Of a stretch of DNA of 64,000 nt, positions 1 through 8,608 are shown one piece after another (position 1 is the first letter of the stretch; each line of letters opens with the position of its first letter). The notes beneath the pieces are model-generated. The model saw only the letters and a list, made by a program, of their open reading frames with translations. It had not been told where the DNA came from and did no database searches. Source of the stretch: Blastococcus sp. DSM 46786. GTDB lineage: Bacteria > Actinomycetota > Actinomycetes > Mycobacteriales > Geodermatophilaceae. The stretch covers positions 1 through 64,000 of the forward strand of contig NZ_FOAO01000015.1 in NCBI RefSeq assembly GCF_900109665.1. Reading direction: 5' to 3'. The position numbers were made by a program, and so were the translations under genes.

Positions 1-252
1 GGCATCGGCCAACAGGGCCGCATGCACCCGGTCCCAGGTGCCGTCAGCGGCGAAGCGGCGATGCCGCTTCCACACCGTCTGCCATGGCCCGAACTCCGCC
101 GGCAGATCCCGCCACGGTGTCCCTGTCCGGTACCGCCAGATGATCCCCTCCACCGTGCGCCGGTGATCGGCGAACGGCCGGCCGCCCTTTCCCGACGCCG
201 CCGGCATCAACGGCTCCACCAGGGCCCAGGCCCCATCCGACAGCGACACCAT
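1..252 (-). CDS. IS5-family transposase, N-terminal part (DUF4096-type)
   Basis: The minus strand encodes 84 codons from an ATG at 252 to the window edge; a GTG nine bases upstream is an alternative start. The protein begins with the pattern SLSDGAWALVEPLMP, followed by GGRPFADHRRTVEGIIWRYR and WRDLPAEFGPWQTVWKRHRR. This is the characteristic N-terminal HTH-like domain (InsA/DUF4096) of IS5-group transposases. The catalytic DDE domain would lie outside the window, so activity cannot be judged. It is the body of the IS that disrupts the neighbouring redoxin gene. Confidence 0.8.
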   Translation of the reverse strand, partial: MVSLSDGAWALVEPLMPAASGKGGRPFADHRRTVEGIIWRYRTGTPWRDLPAEFGPWQTVWKRHRRFAADGTWDRVHAALLADA

Positions 253-308
253 CCGAGACACCCCGTCAGCCTGCCGCTCCCGAGCGTCGACGGTTAGGAG
301 ACACGCCC
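1..308 (-). mobile_element. IS5-family insertion sequence, partial (runs off left edge)
   Basis: The stretch encodes the N-terminal part of an IS5-type transposase on the minus strand and stops at about 308 in a terminal-repeat-like end that reads GGGCGTGTCTCCTAACC on the minus strand. The bases at 308-311 are CTAG, which fits the YTAR-type target preference of IS5 elements. The element abuts a redoxin gene broken at the same point. The family call rests on the transposase fragment. The other end and the second target copy lie outside the window. Confidence 0.75.
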
Positions 309-496
309 TAGGTGACCGAGCCGAAGTAGACCAGCAGGGGTTTGCCGCCGATCAGCTCCCCGCTGGTGGCGCGCCTCCCGTCGATAGTGGGTAGGTCGAA
401 GTCCGGGAAGCGGCCACCGGGCTCGACACCGCCCAGGAAGCCCCGGTCCTCGACGAGCAGGCCGGCGTGGAAATGGTCGTAGGCGTATTCACTCAT
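308..496 (-). pseudogene. Redoxin/AhpC-TSA-like protein, 3'-truncated by IS insertion
   Basis: The 62-residue fragment has a redoxin-like N-terminus: a phase with PGGRFPDFDLPTIDG, then KPLLVYFGSVT. It ends in a TAG created exactly at the IS boundary. In related thioredoxin-fold proteins the redox-active Cys region follows directly after the FGS.T strand, so the break removes the catalytic site and most of the fold. The start at 496 is an ATG. The fragment is almost certainly non-functional. The family call is an inference from a short match. Confidence 0.65.
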
Positions 497-892
497 GGTG
501 TCCCCGGATCGTGATCGGTCTGTTCACGTCAGACGGTCAGGTGCCCGCTACTGGGACCGGCACACGCAGAACCGTCATCCCGCACCCCACGGCCCCGTTC
601 TGCGCCCGGTGGATCCGGCCGGGGATCACCCTCCTGCCCGATGTCCGCCGGAGGCGGAAACGGTGATCGCCGCCACCTCGGCGTACCGAAGCCTTGCCGG
701 GGCAGCCTGGGTGTCCGTTCCATGGCAGCGCCGGGTTCGGGCCTTCTCGACCGGTGCGGAGCCCACATCGGTGCCCCTGTCGTCACCTGCTCCTCATTCA
801 CTCCCGCGAACGAAGTGAAGGCGGCCGGTGACCCGCGACGCCTCGGTGACGGCTCACACGGGACCGGGGGGCCACGCTTGGGAGGCTGATCG
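497..892. other. Intergenic stretch without a recognisable gene
   Basis: About 400 bases lie between the start of the broken redoxin gene and the end of the Crp-like gene. Several short reading frames exist on both strands, but none gives a recognisable protein. I see no convincing hairpin or repeat. The stretch should contain the former promoter of the redoxin gene. Confidence 0.4.
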
Positions 893-1501
893 TCACGCGT
901 CCCGCACCGCCGCCAGTCCGTCCTCGTCGAGGAGGCGGATGGCGCCGGAGCCGGCGCTTACGTGTCCCCGGCGCTCGCGGTCCTTCACCACCTTGTTGAG
1001 CGAGGGACGGGCCACGCCGAGCATGGCCGCCAGTGTGCGCTGCGGCAGCCGGACCATCCCGTCCTCCGCCTCCTCGATCAGGAGCCCGGCCAGCTGGGCC
1101 GGCAGCGGGCGGCCCAGCAAGGAGATCAGGCGTCCGTGGCTCGTGGCGAGGCGCTGCGCGACGCTGGACAGCCAGCGCCGGGAGATCCCGGGATGCCGGT
1201 TCAGCAGCGACTCGAAGCCGGCCGCGGCGAATAGGAGGCAGATGGCGTCGTCGAGCGCGTGGGCCGTGTACGGCACGGGGATCCCGAGCAGCAACGGCAC
1301 GTCTCCGTCGATGTCGCCCGGGTGGAGCACACCGACGACCACCCGGCCCCACGACGTCGGGACGCTGAGCTCGACATGTCCGGCCCGGACGATGCAGACG
1401 CCCGGCCCCGTGCCGCCCCCGTCGCCGAAGAACCGTTCGCCCCGCTGGAACGTCACCGAGGAAATCCGGCTGGCCAGGGCGGCGATGTCCTGAGGCCCCA
1501 G
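893..1501 (-). CDS. Crp/Fnr-family transcriptional regulator, probably 5'-truncated
   Basis: About 202 residues match a Crp/Fnr regulator: a cyclic-nucleotide-binding-like beta roll (from GPQDIAALASRISSVTFQRG to about residue 110), a dimer helix, and a winged HTH with RLPQRTLAAMLGVARPSL near the C-terminus. Homology begins abruptly at codon 1501 (CTG). Relatives usually carry some 15-25 more residues ending in a LFxGLSxxD-type motif. In-frame ATG/GTG choices are a GTG at 1456, which would cut into the beta roll, or an ATG at 1654, whose added residues lie antisense to the dehalogenase fragment and look like noise. I infer loss of the native 5' end by rearrangement. Whether any product is made is open. 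Confidence 0.65.
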   Translation of the reverse strand: MGPQDIAALASRISSVTFQRGERFFGDGGGTGPGVCIVRAGHVELSVPTSWGRVVVGVLHPGDIDGDVPLLLGIPVPYTAHALDDAICLLFAAAGFESLLNRHPGISRRWLSSVAQRLATSHGRLISLLGRPLPAQLAGLLIEEAEDGMVRLPQRTLAAMLGVARPSLNKVVKDRERRGHVSAGSGAIRLLDEDGLAAVRDA

Positions 1502-1513
1502 GGGCGCCTCACC

Positions 1514-1795
1514 GGCGCCGGCATCCGCGACCAGTCCGACGCGCTGCTGTCCGTGGAGGACGCCGGCGCCTGGAAGCCGGCACGCCGCGCCTACGAGTAC
1601 GCCGCCCGGACCTGCGACACCGACCCGGCCGACATGCTGCTCGTCTCCGTCCACCCCTGGGACATCGACGGCGCCGCCCGCGCCGGACTGGCCACCGCGT
1701 GGATCGACCGGGCCGGAAGCCCGTACCCGTCGTCCTTCACGGCGCCGTCACTGCGCGCCAGCGGCCTGACCCAGCTCGCCGCGCAACTGAGCTGA
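1514..1795 (+). pseudogene. Haloacid dehalogenase type II, C-terminal fragment
   Basis: The plus strand encodes about 93 residues that match the C-terminal third of type II (L-2-)haloacid dehalogenases of the HAD superfamily: LLSVEDAGAWKPARRAYEYA, then DMLLVSVHPWDIDGAARAGL and ATAWIDR. The conserved Lys of motif III and the acidic motif IV region are present. The N-terminal nucleophile Asp motif and the cap domain are missing. No credible start exists upstream, because the upstream sequence belongs to the antisense Crp gene. This is a 5'-deleted pseudogene whose breakpoint coincides with that of the Crp gene. Confidence 0.7.
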
Positions 1796-1930
1796 CCGCG
1801 ACCCAGGTGGGTGTCCTCGACCCGGGTCACCCGGTCGTCGTCGGACGACCGGCCCCCGACCGCCCGCAGCGCGTCGGGCACGACTTCTCTCGGAGGCCGG
1901 CGCCTTGCTCGCACCGCACGCGGTCGGGCC

Positions 1931-2449
1931 TCACCGTCGGCCGGCGGCGAGGAACGGCTCGTCGCGACGCACGCCGGAGCTGTAGAAGAAGAAGCTCAGC
2001 AGGGTGCCGAAGACGATGTGCATGACCAGCTCGAACGGCTGGTTGGGCATCTGGAACTGCGGCAGGATCGTGTTCGCGATGATCACGAAGTTGACCACGT
2101 AGATGAGTGCGCCGTAGACGGTCCCGACCAACGCGGCGGTGCCGTTGGTGCGCAGCGCCGGGGCGATGAGCGCGAAGGCGATGCCCAGGAGAGCCGAGAG
2201 CACCATGTGGACGGCGACGCCGACCCACGGCTGCGCGGTACCGGCCTGTAGTGCGTCGGCGCCCAGCACGATCGTGGAGATGAGCTTGAGCGGCGCCAGC
2301 CAGCCGCCACCGGTCGTCGCGGCGAACCACATCGTGATCACCGCGAAGGGGATGCCGGCGACGATGCCACCGATGGCCCCGCGGAGCAGCCGGCGCCCCA
2401 CCGGCTCAGGGGCGAGCGTGCCAGGTCGGTGCGTTGCGGATTCGTTCAT
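1931..2449 (-). CDS. Hypothetical four-helix membrane protein
   Basis: The 172-residue product has a short polar N-terminus (MNESATHRPG...) and about four hydrophobic helices, including LLRGAIGGIVAGIPFAVITM, an AVHMVLSALLGIAFALIAPA segment and LVGTVYGALIYVVNFVIIAN, and ends with a charged tail. I chose the ATG at 2449 because a purine-rich GAGCGAGGACGAG lies just upstream and the longer in-frame extension is low-complexity Arg/Pro sequence. The architecture resembles small YagU/DUF1440-like membrane proteins, but I cannot assign a function. It stands alone between the decayed region and the SDR gene. Confidence 0.65.
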   Translation of the reverse strand: MNESATHRPGTLAPEPVGRRLLRGAIGGIVAGIPFAVITMWFAATTGGGWLAPLKLISTIVLGADALQAGTAQPWVGVAVHMVLSALLGIAFALIAPALRTNGTAALVGTVYGALIYVVNFVIIANTILPQFQMPNQPFELVMHIVFGTLLSFFFYSSGVRRDEPFLAAGRR

Positions 2450-2749
2450 CTCGTCCTCGCTCGTCGTCGGGTCCGTCCCGGCGACGGCCAGGACGGACGG
2501 AGGTTGCGGTTCCGGGCGCGCGTCAGCGCCGCATCTGCCTTGCCCTCTCCCGGCCACCCGTACCGGCGAACGTCACCTGGCCGACAAAGTCGGTGGACGG
2601 CCTGGTGCCGTGGTGACGTCGGGACCGATCCGCCCGTCCTGTCGCACCACTCAGGTCGCAGGGCCGGTCAGGAGGAGGTCTCCCCCGGCCTCTCGGGGGC
2701 TGAACCCCTCACCGCCGGGACCACGGCCTCCCGACGACACGCAGCGGCA
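2450..2749. other. Intergenic stretch without a gene
   Basis: About 300 bases separate two minus-strand genes. No reading frame looks real. A GGAGGAGGTCTCCCCC-like stretch near 2670-2690 is palindromic over a few bases but too weak to call a terminator. Confidence 0.35.
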
Positions 2750-3730
2750 TCACGGTGCGCGATCGGCGGCCCGGCGCAGCGCGCCCATGGCGCCGGCTGC
2801 CGCGACGACGGCACCGGCGCCCACGGCCATGCGGGCGGCCCTGTTCGGCCATCCACCGCGCACCGCGTCCAGCTCGGGCTGCGGCGTGAACACGTTCCCG
2901 TCGTCGGCCGGTGCCGGCTGCTTGCCGAGGGCCACGAGCCGCATGGCCAGCGGCGCCAGTTCGCTGTAGGTGCGCGGCAGCAGCGCGTGCCCCCACGAGC
3001 CGAGGTGGTGCAGCTGCCCGACCGTCACCTCCCGGCGCGGGTGCTCGGCGCACCGGACGATGGCCCGGGCGGCCCGCGTGGGCGAGGAGACCGGTGGCAC
3101 CGGCTTGATGTTCCGGCCGGTGTAGTTCGCCGCGTGGCGGAAGATCGGCGTGTCGATCGAGCCGGGCAGGATCGTGCACACGTGGATGCCGCGGTCCTGC
3201 TTCAGCTCCTGGCGCAGCACCTCGGAGAAACCCACGATCCCGAACTTGCTCGTCGCGTAGGCGCTGACGTAGGGCGAGGTCATTTTCGCGTACAGCGACG
3301 CGACGTTGATGATCACGCCCCGGCCCTGCCGTTTCAGCGCCGGCAGCGCGGCCCGTGCGCCCTGCATCGTGCCGAGGAGGTTGACCTCGATGATGCGGTG
3401 CTGGACGTCGACGGGGACCTCCCCGATCGCGCCGTAGGCCATGACGGCCGCCGCGTTGACCCACACGTCGATGCGGCCGAACTCCGTGACCGCCTGCCGG
3501 GCCAGCGCCTCCACCGCCTCGCTGTCGGCGACGTCGGTGGGCACGGCTACGGCTCGCGCCCCGGCCGCCCGGCACTCCGCGGCCGCCGCGGCCAGCGAGG
3601 GGCCGCCGCGCGCGGCCAGGACGACGTTCGCACCCCGTCCGGCGAACCGCTGCGCGGCGGCCCGGCCGATGCCGCTGGACGCCCCGGTGACGACGACCGC
3701 GGCACCGTCGAGATCGACGCCCCGGCTCAC
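2750..3730 (-). CDS. SDR-family oxidoreductase
   Basis: A classical short-chain dehydrogenase/reductase of 326 residues. The nucleotide-binding motif TGASSGIG is at residues 15-22, NAAA at 92-95, Asn117, Ser145 and the catalytic Tyr158-x3-Lys162. The last 70 residues extend past the usual core and include a hydrophobic Ala/Gly/Val segment, a C-terminal extension common in actinobacterial SDRs of this subtype. The GTG start overlaps the stop of the upstream alcohol dehydrogenase by four bases, so the two are translationally coupled and probably work on related substrates. The substrate is unknown. A related SDR lies at 50507-51448. Confidence 0.85.
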   Translation of the reverse strand: MSRGVDLDGAAVVVTGASSGIGRAAAQRFAGRGANVVLAARGGPSLAAAAAECRAAGARAVAVPTDVADSEAVEALARQAVTEFGRIDVWVNAAAVMAYGAIGEVPVDVQHRIIEVNLLGTMQGARAALPALKRQGRGVIINVASLYAKMTSPYVSAYATSKFGIVGFSEVLRQELKQDRGIHVCTILPGSIDTPIFRHAANYTGRNIKPVPPVSSPTRAARAIVRCAEHPRREVTVGQLHHLGSWGHALLPRTYSELAPLAMRLVALGKQPAPADDGNVFTPQPELDAVRGGWPNRAARMAVGAGAVVAAAGAMGALRRAADRAP

Positions 3731-4911
3731 GGCTTGAGGACGACCTTGATGCAGCCATCCTCCTTGTTCTTGAAGATCTCGTAGCCGTGCGGGGCCTCGT
3801 CGAGCGCCATCTTGTGGGTGGTGAGGTCCTCGGTCCCCAGCGGATCGGCGTCGTCCTGCAGCGCCGGCATGATGTCGTCGATCCAGCGCTTCACGTGCGC
3901 CTGCCCCATGCGCATGGTGACGCCCCTGTCGAACAGCTGCATCATCGGCATCGGGTCGGCCTCGCCGCCGTACACGCCGATGAGCGACACCGTGCCGGCG
4001 CGCCGGACGGAGTCGAACGCCGTCCGCATCGCCGCCATCCGGTCGATCCCGAAGGTCTCGGTCGCCTTCCGGGCCATGGCATCGGGTAGCAGGCCCGCCG
4101 CCTTCTGCGCGACCTCCTGGAACGGCGTGCCGTGGGCCTCCATCCCGACCGCATCGACCACGCCGTCGACGCCGCGCCCGCGGGTCAGTTCGCGGATCGC
4201 CGCCGGGACGTCGTCGACCTCGTTGCTGTCGAGCACGGTGATGCCGTGCCGCCGGGCCATCTCCAGCCGCTCGGGCACGTTGTCCACCCCGATCACCTGC
4301 TCGGCGCCGAGGTGCTTCGCGACCCGCGTGGCGAACTGGCCGACCGGGCCGAGCCCGATCACCGCGCAGGTGTCACCCTCACCGACGTCGGCGTACTTCA
4401 CCGACTGCCAGGCGGTGGGCAGGATGTCGGACAGGAACAGCCACCGCTCGTCGGCGTGCTCCTGCGGCACCTTGATGGGCCCGAACTGCGCCTGCGGCAC
4501 GCGCAGGTACTCGGCCTGCCCGCCGGGGACCTGGCCGTACAGCTTCGTGTAGCCGAACAGGGCTGCGCCCTTGTCCTGTTCGCGCACCTGCGTCGTCTCG
4601 CACTGCGCCATGAAGCCGTGGGTGCACATCCAGCAGTGCCCGCAGGAGATGTTGAACGGGATGACGACCCGGTCACCGGGCTTGACGTGCGTGACCTCGG
4701 GGCCGACCTCCTCGACGATCCCCATCGGCTCGTGGCCGATGATGTCCCCCTTGTCCAGGTACATCCCGAGGACGTCGTAGAGGTGCAGATCCGAGCCGCA
4801 GATCGCCGTCGACGTCATCCGCACGACCGCATCGGTCGGTTCCGCGATCACCGGGTCGGGCACCGTCTCCACCGAGACCTTGCCCGTCCCCTGCCATGTC
4901 AGCGCCTTCAC
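3727..4911 (-). CDS. Zinc-dependent alcohol dehydrogenase (formaldehyde dehydrogenase-like)
   Basis: A 394-residue medium-chain dehydrogenase. Catalytic zinc ligands Cys38 and His60-Glu61 are visible, the structural-zinc cysteines are at 90, 93, 96 and 104, and the Rossmann motif GLGPVG is at 186-191. The insertions around residues 115-125 and 270-300 resemble the glutathione-independent formaldehyde dehydrogenase-like group (FDH_GD), a class often annotated simply as zinc-dependent ADH. The GTG start is preceded by GGAG at suitable spacing. It is the first gene of a two-gene unit with the SDR. The real substrate cannot be read from the sequence. Confidence 0.88.
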   Translation of the reverse strand: MKALTWQGTGKVSVETVPDPVIAEPTDAVVRMTSTAICGSDLHLYDVLGMYLDKGDIIGHEPMGIVEEVGPEVTHVKPGDRVVIPFNISCGHCWMCTHGFMAQCETTQVREQDKGAALFGYTKLYGQVPGGQAEYLRVPQAQFGPIKVPQEHADERWLFLSDILPTAWQSVKYADVGEGDTCAVIGLGPVGQFATRVAKHLGAEQVIGVDNVPERLEMARRHGITVLDSNEVDDVPAAIRELTRGRGVDGVVDAVGMEAHGTPFQEVAQKAAGLLPDAMARKATETFGIDRMAAMRTAFDSVRRAGTVSLIGVYGGEADPMPMMQLFDRGVTMRMGQAHVKRWIDDIMPALQDDADPLGTEDLTTHKMALDEAPHGYEIFKNKEDGCIKVVLKP

Positions 4912-5173
4912 CGCGTCACTCCGTCCAGTAGGTGTCCGTCGTCCGAGGACCGGTCCTCTTCGGCGCTACCCGGCGCCGGGAACGGCATGCGATCCGGACC
5001 GGACGGGAACATGTCGGTCCTGTGACGCCGCGGCCGCCGAGTTGCTCGACCGGACGCCCGCCGGTCGCTCCCCGTTCGAGCTGCCGCCGTCGCGGGGGCG
5101 GTCCCGCCGCCCGCTCGACTGGAGCGACGGGACCTGACCGCTGGAGGCCCCCCCGGGGGACACCGGCGGCTGA
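4912..5173. other. Intergenic stretch upstream of the alcohol dehydrogenase
   Basis: These 260 bases contain no credible gene. They should hold the promoter of the dehydrogenase/SDR unit. I could not identify a convincing -10/-35 pair or operator. Confidence 0.35.
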
Positions 5174-5362
5174 TCAGGAGTGTCCCGGGGCTCCGGGATC
5201 CGGGCGACCGCGCGTCGGCCCGGGACGGCGGCTCCCGCGGTCGCGCGGTACGGCGACGGGGAGCTCGCCGGTGTGCACGAGCTGGTCGGCGATGTCGCGA
5301 ACCTTGTGGTTGGCGTGCATCGACGCCTGGGCCAGCAGCTGGAAGGCCTGGTCGGGGGCGCG
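5174..5362 (-). pseudogene. ANTAR-domain protein, C-terminal remnant
   Basis: On the minus strand, 62 codons ending in TGA at 5174 read APDQAFQLLAQASMHANHKV followed by RDIADQLVHTGELP. This matches the last two helices of the ANTAR RNA-binding domain found in GAF/ANTAR antiterminators of actinobacteria. The upstream GAF domain and the first ANTAR helix are absent, and the frame upstream of 5362 is not recognisable. It lies next to an RsbW-like ATPase gene, a common partner context for ANTAR proteins. It is a relic rather than a gene. Confidence 0.55.
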
Positions 5363-5532
5363 ACGTCGTGGAGGTCGCGCGGGGCCACCTGCTTACCGCA
5401 CCGGCGGCTGGGTACCGGGCGGCGGACGGAGTCTGCTAACACGGGTCCGGTTGCTCGACGGGTGCGCACTGCCGCTCTCCCGGGGACGAGGACCTCTCGC
5501 ATGCCGGTGGTCCGGCATCCCGGGAGAGGTAC

Positions 5533-5997
5533 ATGACACAGCAGTTCTGGGCGTACCGGCCACCGCCGGCGCCCGACGCAAGGATGCCGTCCCTGTACCA
5601 CGGGGAGCCCGCCACGGCCGCCGAGATCAGCGCCGGACGGGCGCAGCTGCGCACCGCGGCGGTCGGCTCGGCAGCGGTGAGCGGTCCCTGCGACGACGAT
5701 CTCGACCGGCTCCTGCTGGTCTTCGAAGAGCTCGTCTCGAACGGGCTGCGGCACGGGTCCCCGCCGGTGCAGGTGACCGTCACCGGCACGGCCGGGGGCT
5801 GGCTGCTCCAGGTCAGCGACGCCGCGGTCGACCGTCCGCCCACCCCACCCGTCGGCCGGGACCCCTCCACCGGCGGCATGGGCCTGAACCTGGTGGCGGC
5901 CCTGTGCCCGGCGCACGGCTGGGACGTGCACGCGGGCCGCAAGGTCGTGTGGGGCTGCCTGGAACCGGTGCCGCCGCTCGGCACGCACCGCCCGTGA
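5533..5997 (+). CDS. ATP-binding protein, RsbW-like (HATPase_c_2)
   Basis: A 154-residue protein with a single GHKL ATPase fold. The N box is [15 protein letters not shown] near residues 58-72, and a G1-like DAAVDRPP and a G2-like [11 protein letters not shown] segment follow. This is the size and layout of stand-alone anti-sigma/switch kinases of the RsbW/SpoIIAB class in actinobacteria, which bind sigma factors or phosphorylate STAS-domain antagonists. A possible -10 (TAACAC near 5439) lies upstream. A STAS protein at 25719-26195 and a SigB-like factor at 7511 are candidate partners in the window, but direct linkage is inference. Confidence 0.8.
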   Translation: MTQQFWAYRPPPAPDARMPSLYHGEPATAAEISAGRAQLRTAAVGSAAVSGPCDDDLDRLLLVFEELVSNGLRHGSPPVQVTVTGTAGGWLLQVSDAAVDRPPTPPVGRDPSTGGMGLNLVAALCPAHGWDVHAGRKVVWGCLEPVPPLGTHRP

Positions 5998-6106
5998 CGA
6001 CGGCTCGGCCGCCGGGCGTCCCGGCGTAGCCAGGTGCTCCGACGGCCGAGGCCCGCTGCGGCGGCGCCGTCTCCCGGCCGCAGCGCCGCCGCACCGGCGG
6101 GCGGGA

Positions 6107-6649
6107 TCAGTCCCGGTGGCGCCCGCCGCGCCGGCCGGTGCCCGCGTCCTCGTCGGCCACCCGCGCGCTCACCCGCTGCTCCAGGTCGGCGAGGCGCTCG
6201 TCGGCCTCCTCCTGCGTGAGGGCACCGTCCTCGACGGCCTGGGCGATGCGCTCCTCCTGCGCCGCCACGAGCGCGTCGACGAGCACCTCGACGGCCACGC
6301 CCTGCTGCTCGGCGACGTCGGCCAGCGTGGTGCCCTCGGTGGCCAGCGCCTCCCGCAGCTCGTCGTCGGTCAGGTCGAGCGCCGTCGCGGCCGCGGCGAG
6401 GTGCGGCCGGGCCGCAGGGCCGTGACCACGGCCTCCGCCGAGCCCGCTCCCGGCCAGGGTCGCGGCGACCTCGTCGGCCTGCTCCCCCGTGAGAGAGCCG
6501 TCGTCCACCAGCCCCGACAGGGCGTTCCGGATCCGGTCCTGGCGGGTGGTCGAGGCCTCCTCGTCGGCCAGCGCCGGAACGGCGACCGCCAGCCCTCCGC
6601 CCAGCGCGAGCGCCCCGGCGGTCGTGGCGATGATCAGTTTCCTCCGCAC
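6107..6649 (-). CDS. Secreted hypothetical protein
   Basis: The 180-residue product starts with a clear Sec signal peptide ([20 protein letters not shown], cleavage probably after an ALA near residue 28). The mature part is acidic and alanine-rich. It has repeated short helical units such as [20 protein letters not shown] and [20 protein letters not shown], which resemble EF-hand-like or SHOCT-like modules found in many exported actinobacterial proteins. The tail ends in [10 protein letters not shown] do not recognise a function. It is transcribed away from dtd, with about 150 bases between the two starts. Confidence 0.7.
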   Translation of the reverse strand: MRRKLIIATTAGALALGGGLAVAVPALADEEASTTRQDRIRNALSGLVDDGSLTGEQADEVAATLAGSGLGGGRGHGPAARPHLAAAATALDLTDDELREALATEGTTLADVAEQQGVAVEVLVDALVAAQEERIAQAVEDGALTQEEADERLADLEQRVSARVADEDAGTGRRGGRHRD

Positions 6650-6799
6650 GTTCCCCTCCTCGGTCCGGATCGGTCCGTCGTGACCGACGCGGCAGCAGCC
6701 TCGGCCCGCCGGCTGCGGTGCGGCTGTGCGTCGAGCGGGCAGGTGCCTGTGAGCCGGGCGGCCCGCGCCGCCGCCGGCGCCGTCGGGGAGGATGCCCCG

Positions 6800-7231
6800 G
6801 TGAGAGCGGTGGTGAGCCGGGTGGTTGCAGCGGCTGTAACGGTCGAGGGTGCCGTCGTCGGCGAGATCGGTCCGGGACTGCTGTCACTGGTCGGAGTGGG
6901 CCGGGACGACGACGCCGACCGCGCGCGGGCGATGGCGCGCAAGATCCACGAGCTGCGCATCTTCACCGGGCCCGACGGGGCCGTCTCGGCGTCCGACCTC
7001 GGTCTCCCGGTGCTCGTCGTCAGCCAGTTCACCCTCTACGCCGACACGCGCAAGGGCCGACGGCCGTCGTGGCAGGACGCCGCCCCGGGCGAGCTCGCCG
7101 AGCCGCTGGTGGAGGAGGTGGTCGCGGAGCTGCGCCGTCGGGGTGCCACGGTGGCCACCGGCGTCTTCGGCGCGAGCATGCGGGTGTCGTCGGTCAACGA
7201 GGGGCCGATGACCCTGCTGCTGGAGGTCTGA
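6800..7231 (+). CDS. dtd: D-aminoacyl-tRNA deacylase
   Basis: A 143-residue protein of the DTD family, which hydrolyses D-amino acids (and glycine) mischarged onto tRNA and so acts in translation quality control. The two signature motifs are visible: SQFTLYAD at about residues 75-82, and [11 protein letters not shown] at the C-terminus, whose Gly-Pro pair forms the cis-peptide selectivity element. Length is typical (about 145). I chose the GTG at 6800 because GGGGAGG lies about ten bases upstream and the protein then begins VRAVVSRV like its relatives. Confidence 0.93.
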   Translation: MRAVVSRVVAAAVTVEGAVVGEIGPGLLSLVGVGRDDDADRARAMARKIHELRIFTGPDGAVSASDLGLPVLVVSQFTLYADTRKGRRPSWQDAAPGELAEPLVEEVVAELRRRGATVATGVFGASMRVSSVNEGPMTLLLEV

Positions 7232-7510
7232 ACCGCCGCCGTCGTCATGTGAATGACATGTCTGGGACTCCACGGCGGCGGGTATCGGCGGATGACCGAA
7301 GACACTCCCTGTCGGTTTGCTGTGAACGACCGGATCGCGGAACACCGGACCCCTCAGTGGCCGTTGTGCAGGGCGTACCACACCGGACAGAGAAGAGCGG
7401 GACCGGCCGGTGACCCCGGAACCGTGGCCCCCGCTCCACGCCTGGATCGCACCGCCGCCCATCGACGCCGGCGGGTGCATCCGAAACCAAGGCAAGGACG
7501 AAGACCCATC
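7232..7510. other. Upstream region of the sigma factor gene
   Basis: About 280 bases with no coding potential of their own separate dtd from the sigma gene. The stretch includes a comparatively AT-rich patch near 7245-7262 with a short dyad CATGT-N5-ACATG. It probably carries the sigma-gene promoter and a long 5' leader, but I cannot fix a start site. Confidence 0.35.
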
Positions 7511-8497
7511 GTGACGCTGCTGCAGTCCTCCCCCACCGACACCCTGGACGTGCGCGCCCCCCGGCGGGAGCCCGACACCAGCGGCCTGGTCTCCACCGAC
7601 CTCGTGCGCGTCTACCTCAACACCATCGGCAAGACCGCTCTGCTCACCGCGGAGCAGGAGGTGGAGCTGGCCAAGCGGATCGAGGCCGGTCTCTACGCCG
7701 AGCGGCTGCTCGCCGAGCAGGAGGGCCTCACGCCCGCCCGCAAGCGCGACTACAAGATCCTCGCCACCGACGGCAAGGCGGCCAAGGCCCACCTGCTGGA
7801 GGCCAACCTGCGGCTCGTCGTCTCGGTGGCCAAGCGCTACACCGGCCACGGCATGACGTTCCTGGACCTCATCCAGGAAGGCAACGTCGGCCTGATCCGC
7901 GCGGTGGAGAAGTTCGACTACACCAAGGGCTTCAAGTTCTCGACCTACGCCACCTGGTGGATCCGGCAGGCGATCACCCGGGCGATGGCCGACTCCGGGC
8001 GCACCATCCGGCTGCCCGTCCACCTGGCCGAGCAGGTCAACAAGGTGGTCCGCACCCGCCGGCGCCTGCACCAGGAGCTCGAGCGCGAACCCACCGCCGA
8101 GGAGCTGGGCCTCGAGCTCGACCTGCCCGAGGAGCGGATCACCGAGCTGCTGGAGTACAGCCGCGACCTGGTCAGCCTCGACCAGACCGTCGGCGCCGAC
8201 GAGGAGTCGCGGCTCGGTGACTTCATCGAGGACGCCGACGCCGCCGTCGCCGAGGACGCCGTCGCCTTCCAGATGATGAAGGGCGACGTGCGCAACGTCC
8301 TCTCCACGCTGGAGGACCGCGAGCGGGACGTCGTCGTGCTCCGCTTCGGCCTGGACGGCGGCCAGCCCCGGACGCTCGAGCAGATCGGCAAGCAGTTCGG
8401 CCTCTCCCGCGAGCGCGTGCGGCAGATCGAGCGCGAGACGATGGCCAAGCTGCGCGACCCGCAGCGCGCCGACGCCCTGCGCGACTACCTGGCGTAA
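7511..8497 (+). CDS. sigB: RNA polymerase sigma factor, RpoD-like group 2 (SigB type)
   Basis: A 328-residue sigma-70 factor. Region 1.2 has [17 protein letters not shown], region 2 has [10 protein letters not shown] and [20 protein letters not shown], followed by ATWWIRQAI, and region 4 ends with the [23 protein letters not shown]. The long acidic N-terminal extension of the primary SigA/HrdB is absent, so this fits the group 2 factors of actinobacteria (mycobacterial SigB, Streptomyces HrdA/HrdD). The GTG at 7511 is preceded by a purine-rich GGCAAGGACGAAG, and about 280 bases upstream hold no other gene. The symbol follows the mycobacterial analogue and is an inference. Confidence 0.88.
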   Translation: MTLLQSSPTDTLDVRAPRREPDTSGLVSTDLVRVYLNTIGKTALLTAEQEVELAKRIEAGLYAERLLAEQEGLTPARKRDYKILATDGKAAKAHLLEANLRLVVSVAKRYTGHGMTFLDLIQEGNVGLIRAVEKFDYTKGFKFSTYATWWIRQAITRAMADSGRTIRLPVHLAEQVNKVVRTRRRLHQELEREPTAEELGLELDLPEERITELLEYSRDLVSLDQTVGADEESRLGDFIEDADAAVAEDAVAFQMMKGDVRNVLSTLEDRERDVVVLRFGLDGGQPRTLEQIGKQFGLSRERVRQIERETMAKLRDPQRADALRDYLA

Positions 8498-8505
8498 GTA
8501 CGGCT

Positions 8506-8545
8506 CAGCGAGGGCCGGTCACCTGCGGGTGGCCGGCCCTCGCTG
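8506..8545 (+). terminator. Hairpin terminator after the sigma factor gene
   Basis: A perfect 13-bp inverted repeat (CAGCGAGGGCCGG and its complement) with a 14-base loop begins nine bases after the sigma-gene stop. No U-tract follows, as is usual in high-GC actinobacteria. It lies between convergent genes, so it may act in both directions. Confidence 0.75.
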
Positions 8546-8608
8546 CGTCCGCGACCGGGTCGCCCCCGCATCGGTGATCAGCGCACCGATCATCGCGGCC
8601 GGGACGGT

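Noticed and set aside
641-889. Possible small gene between redoxin and Crp genes
   Set aside because: Overlapping frames on both strands are equally open, and none has a good start context or protein-like composition.
7246-7285. Short dyad CATGT-N5-ACATG and a GGGTAT at 7280-7285 as a SigB-type promoter
   Set aside because: No GTTT-like -35 stands at the required distance and the dyad arms are only five bases; too weak to call.
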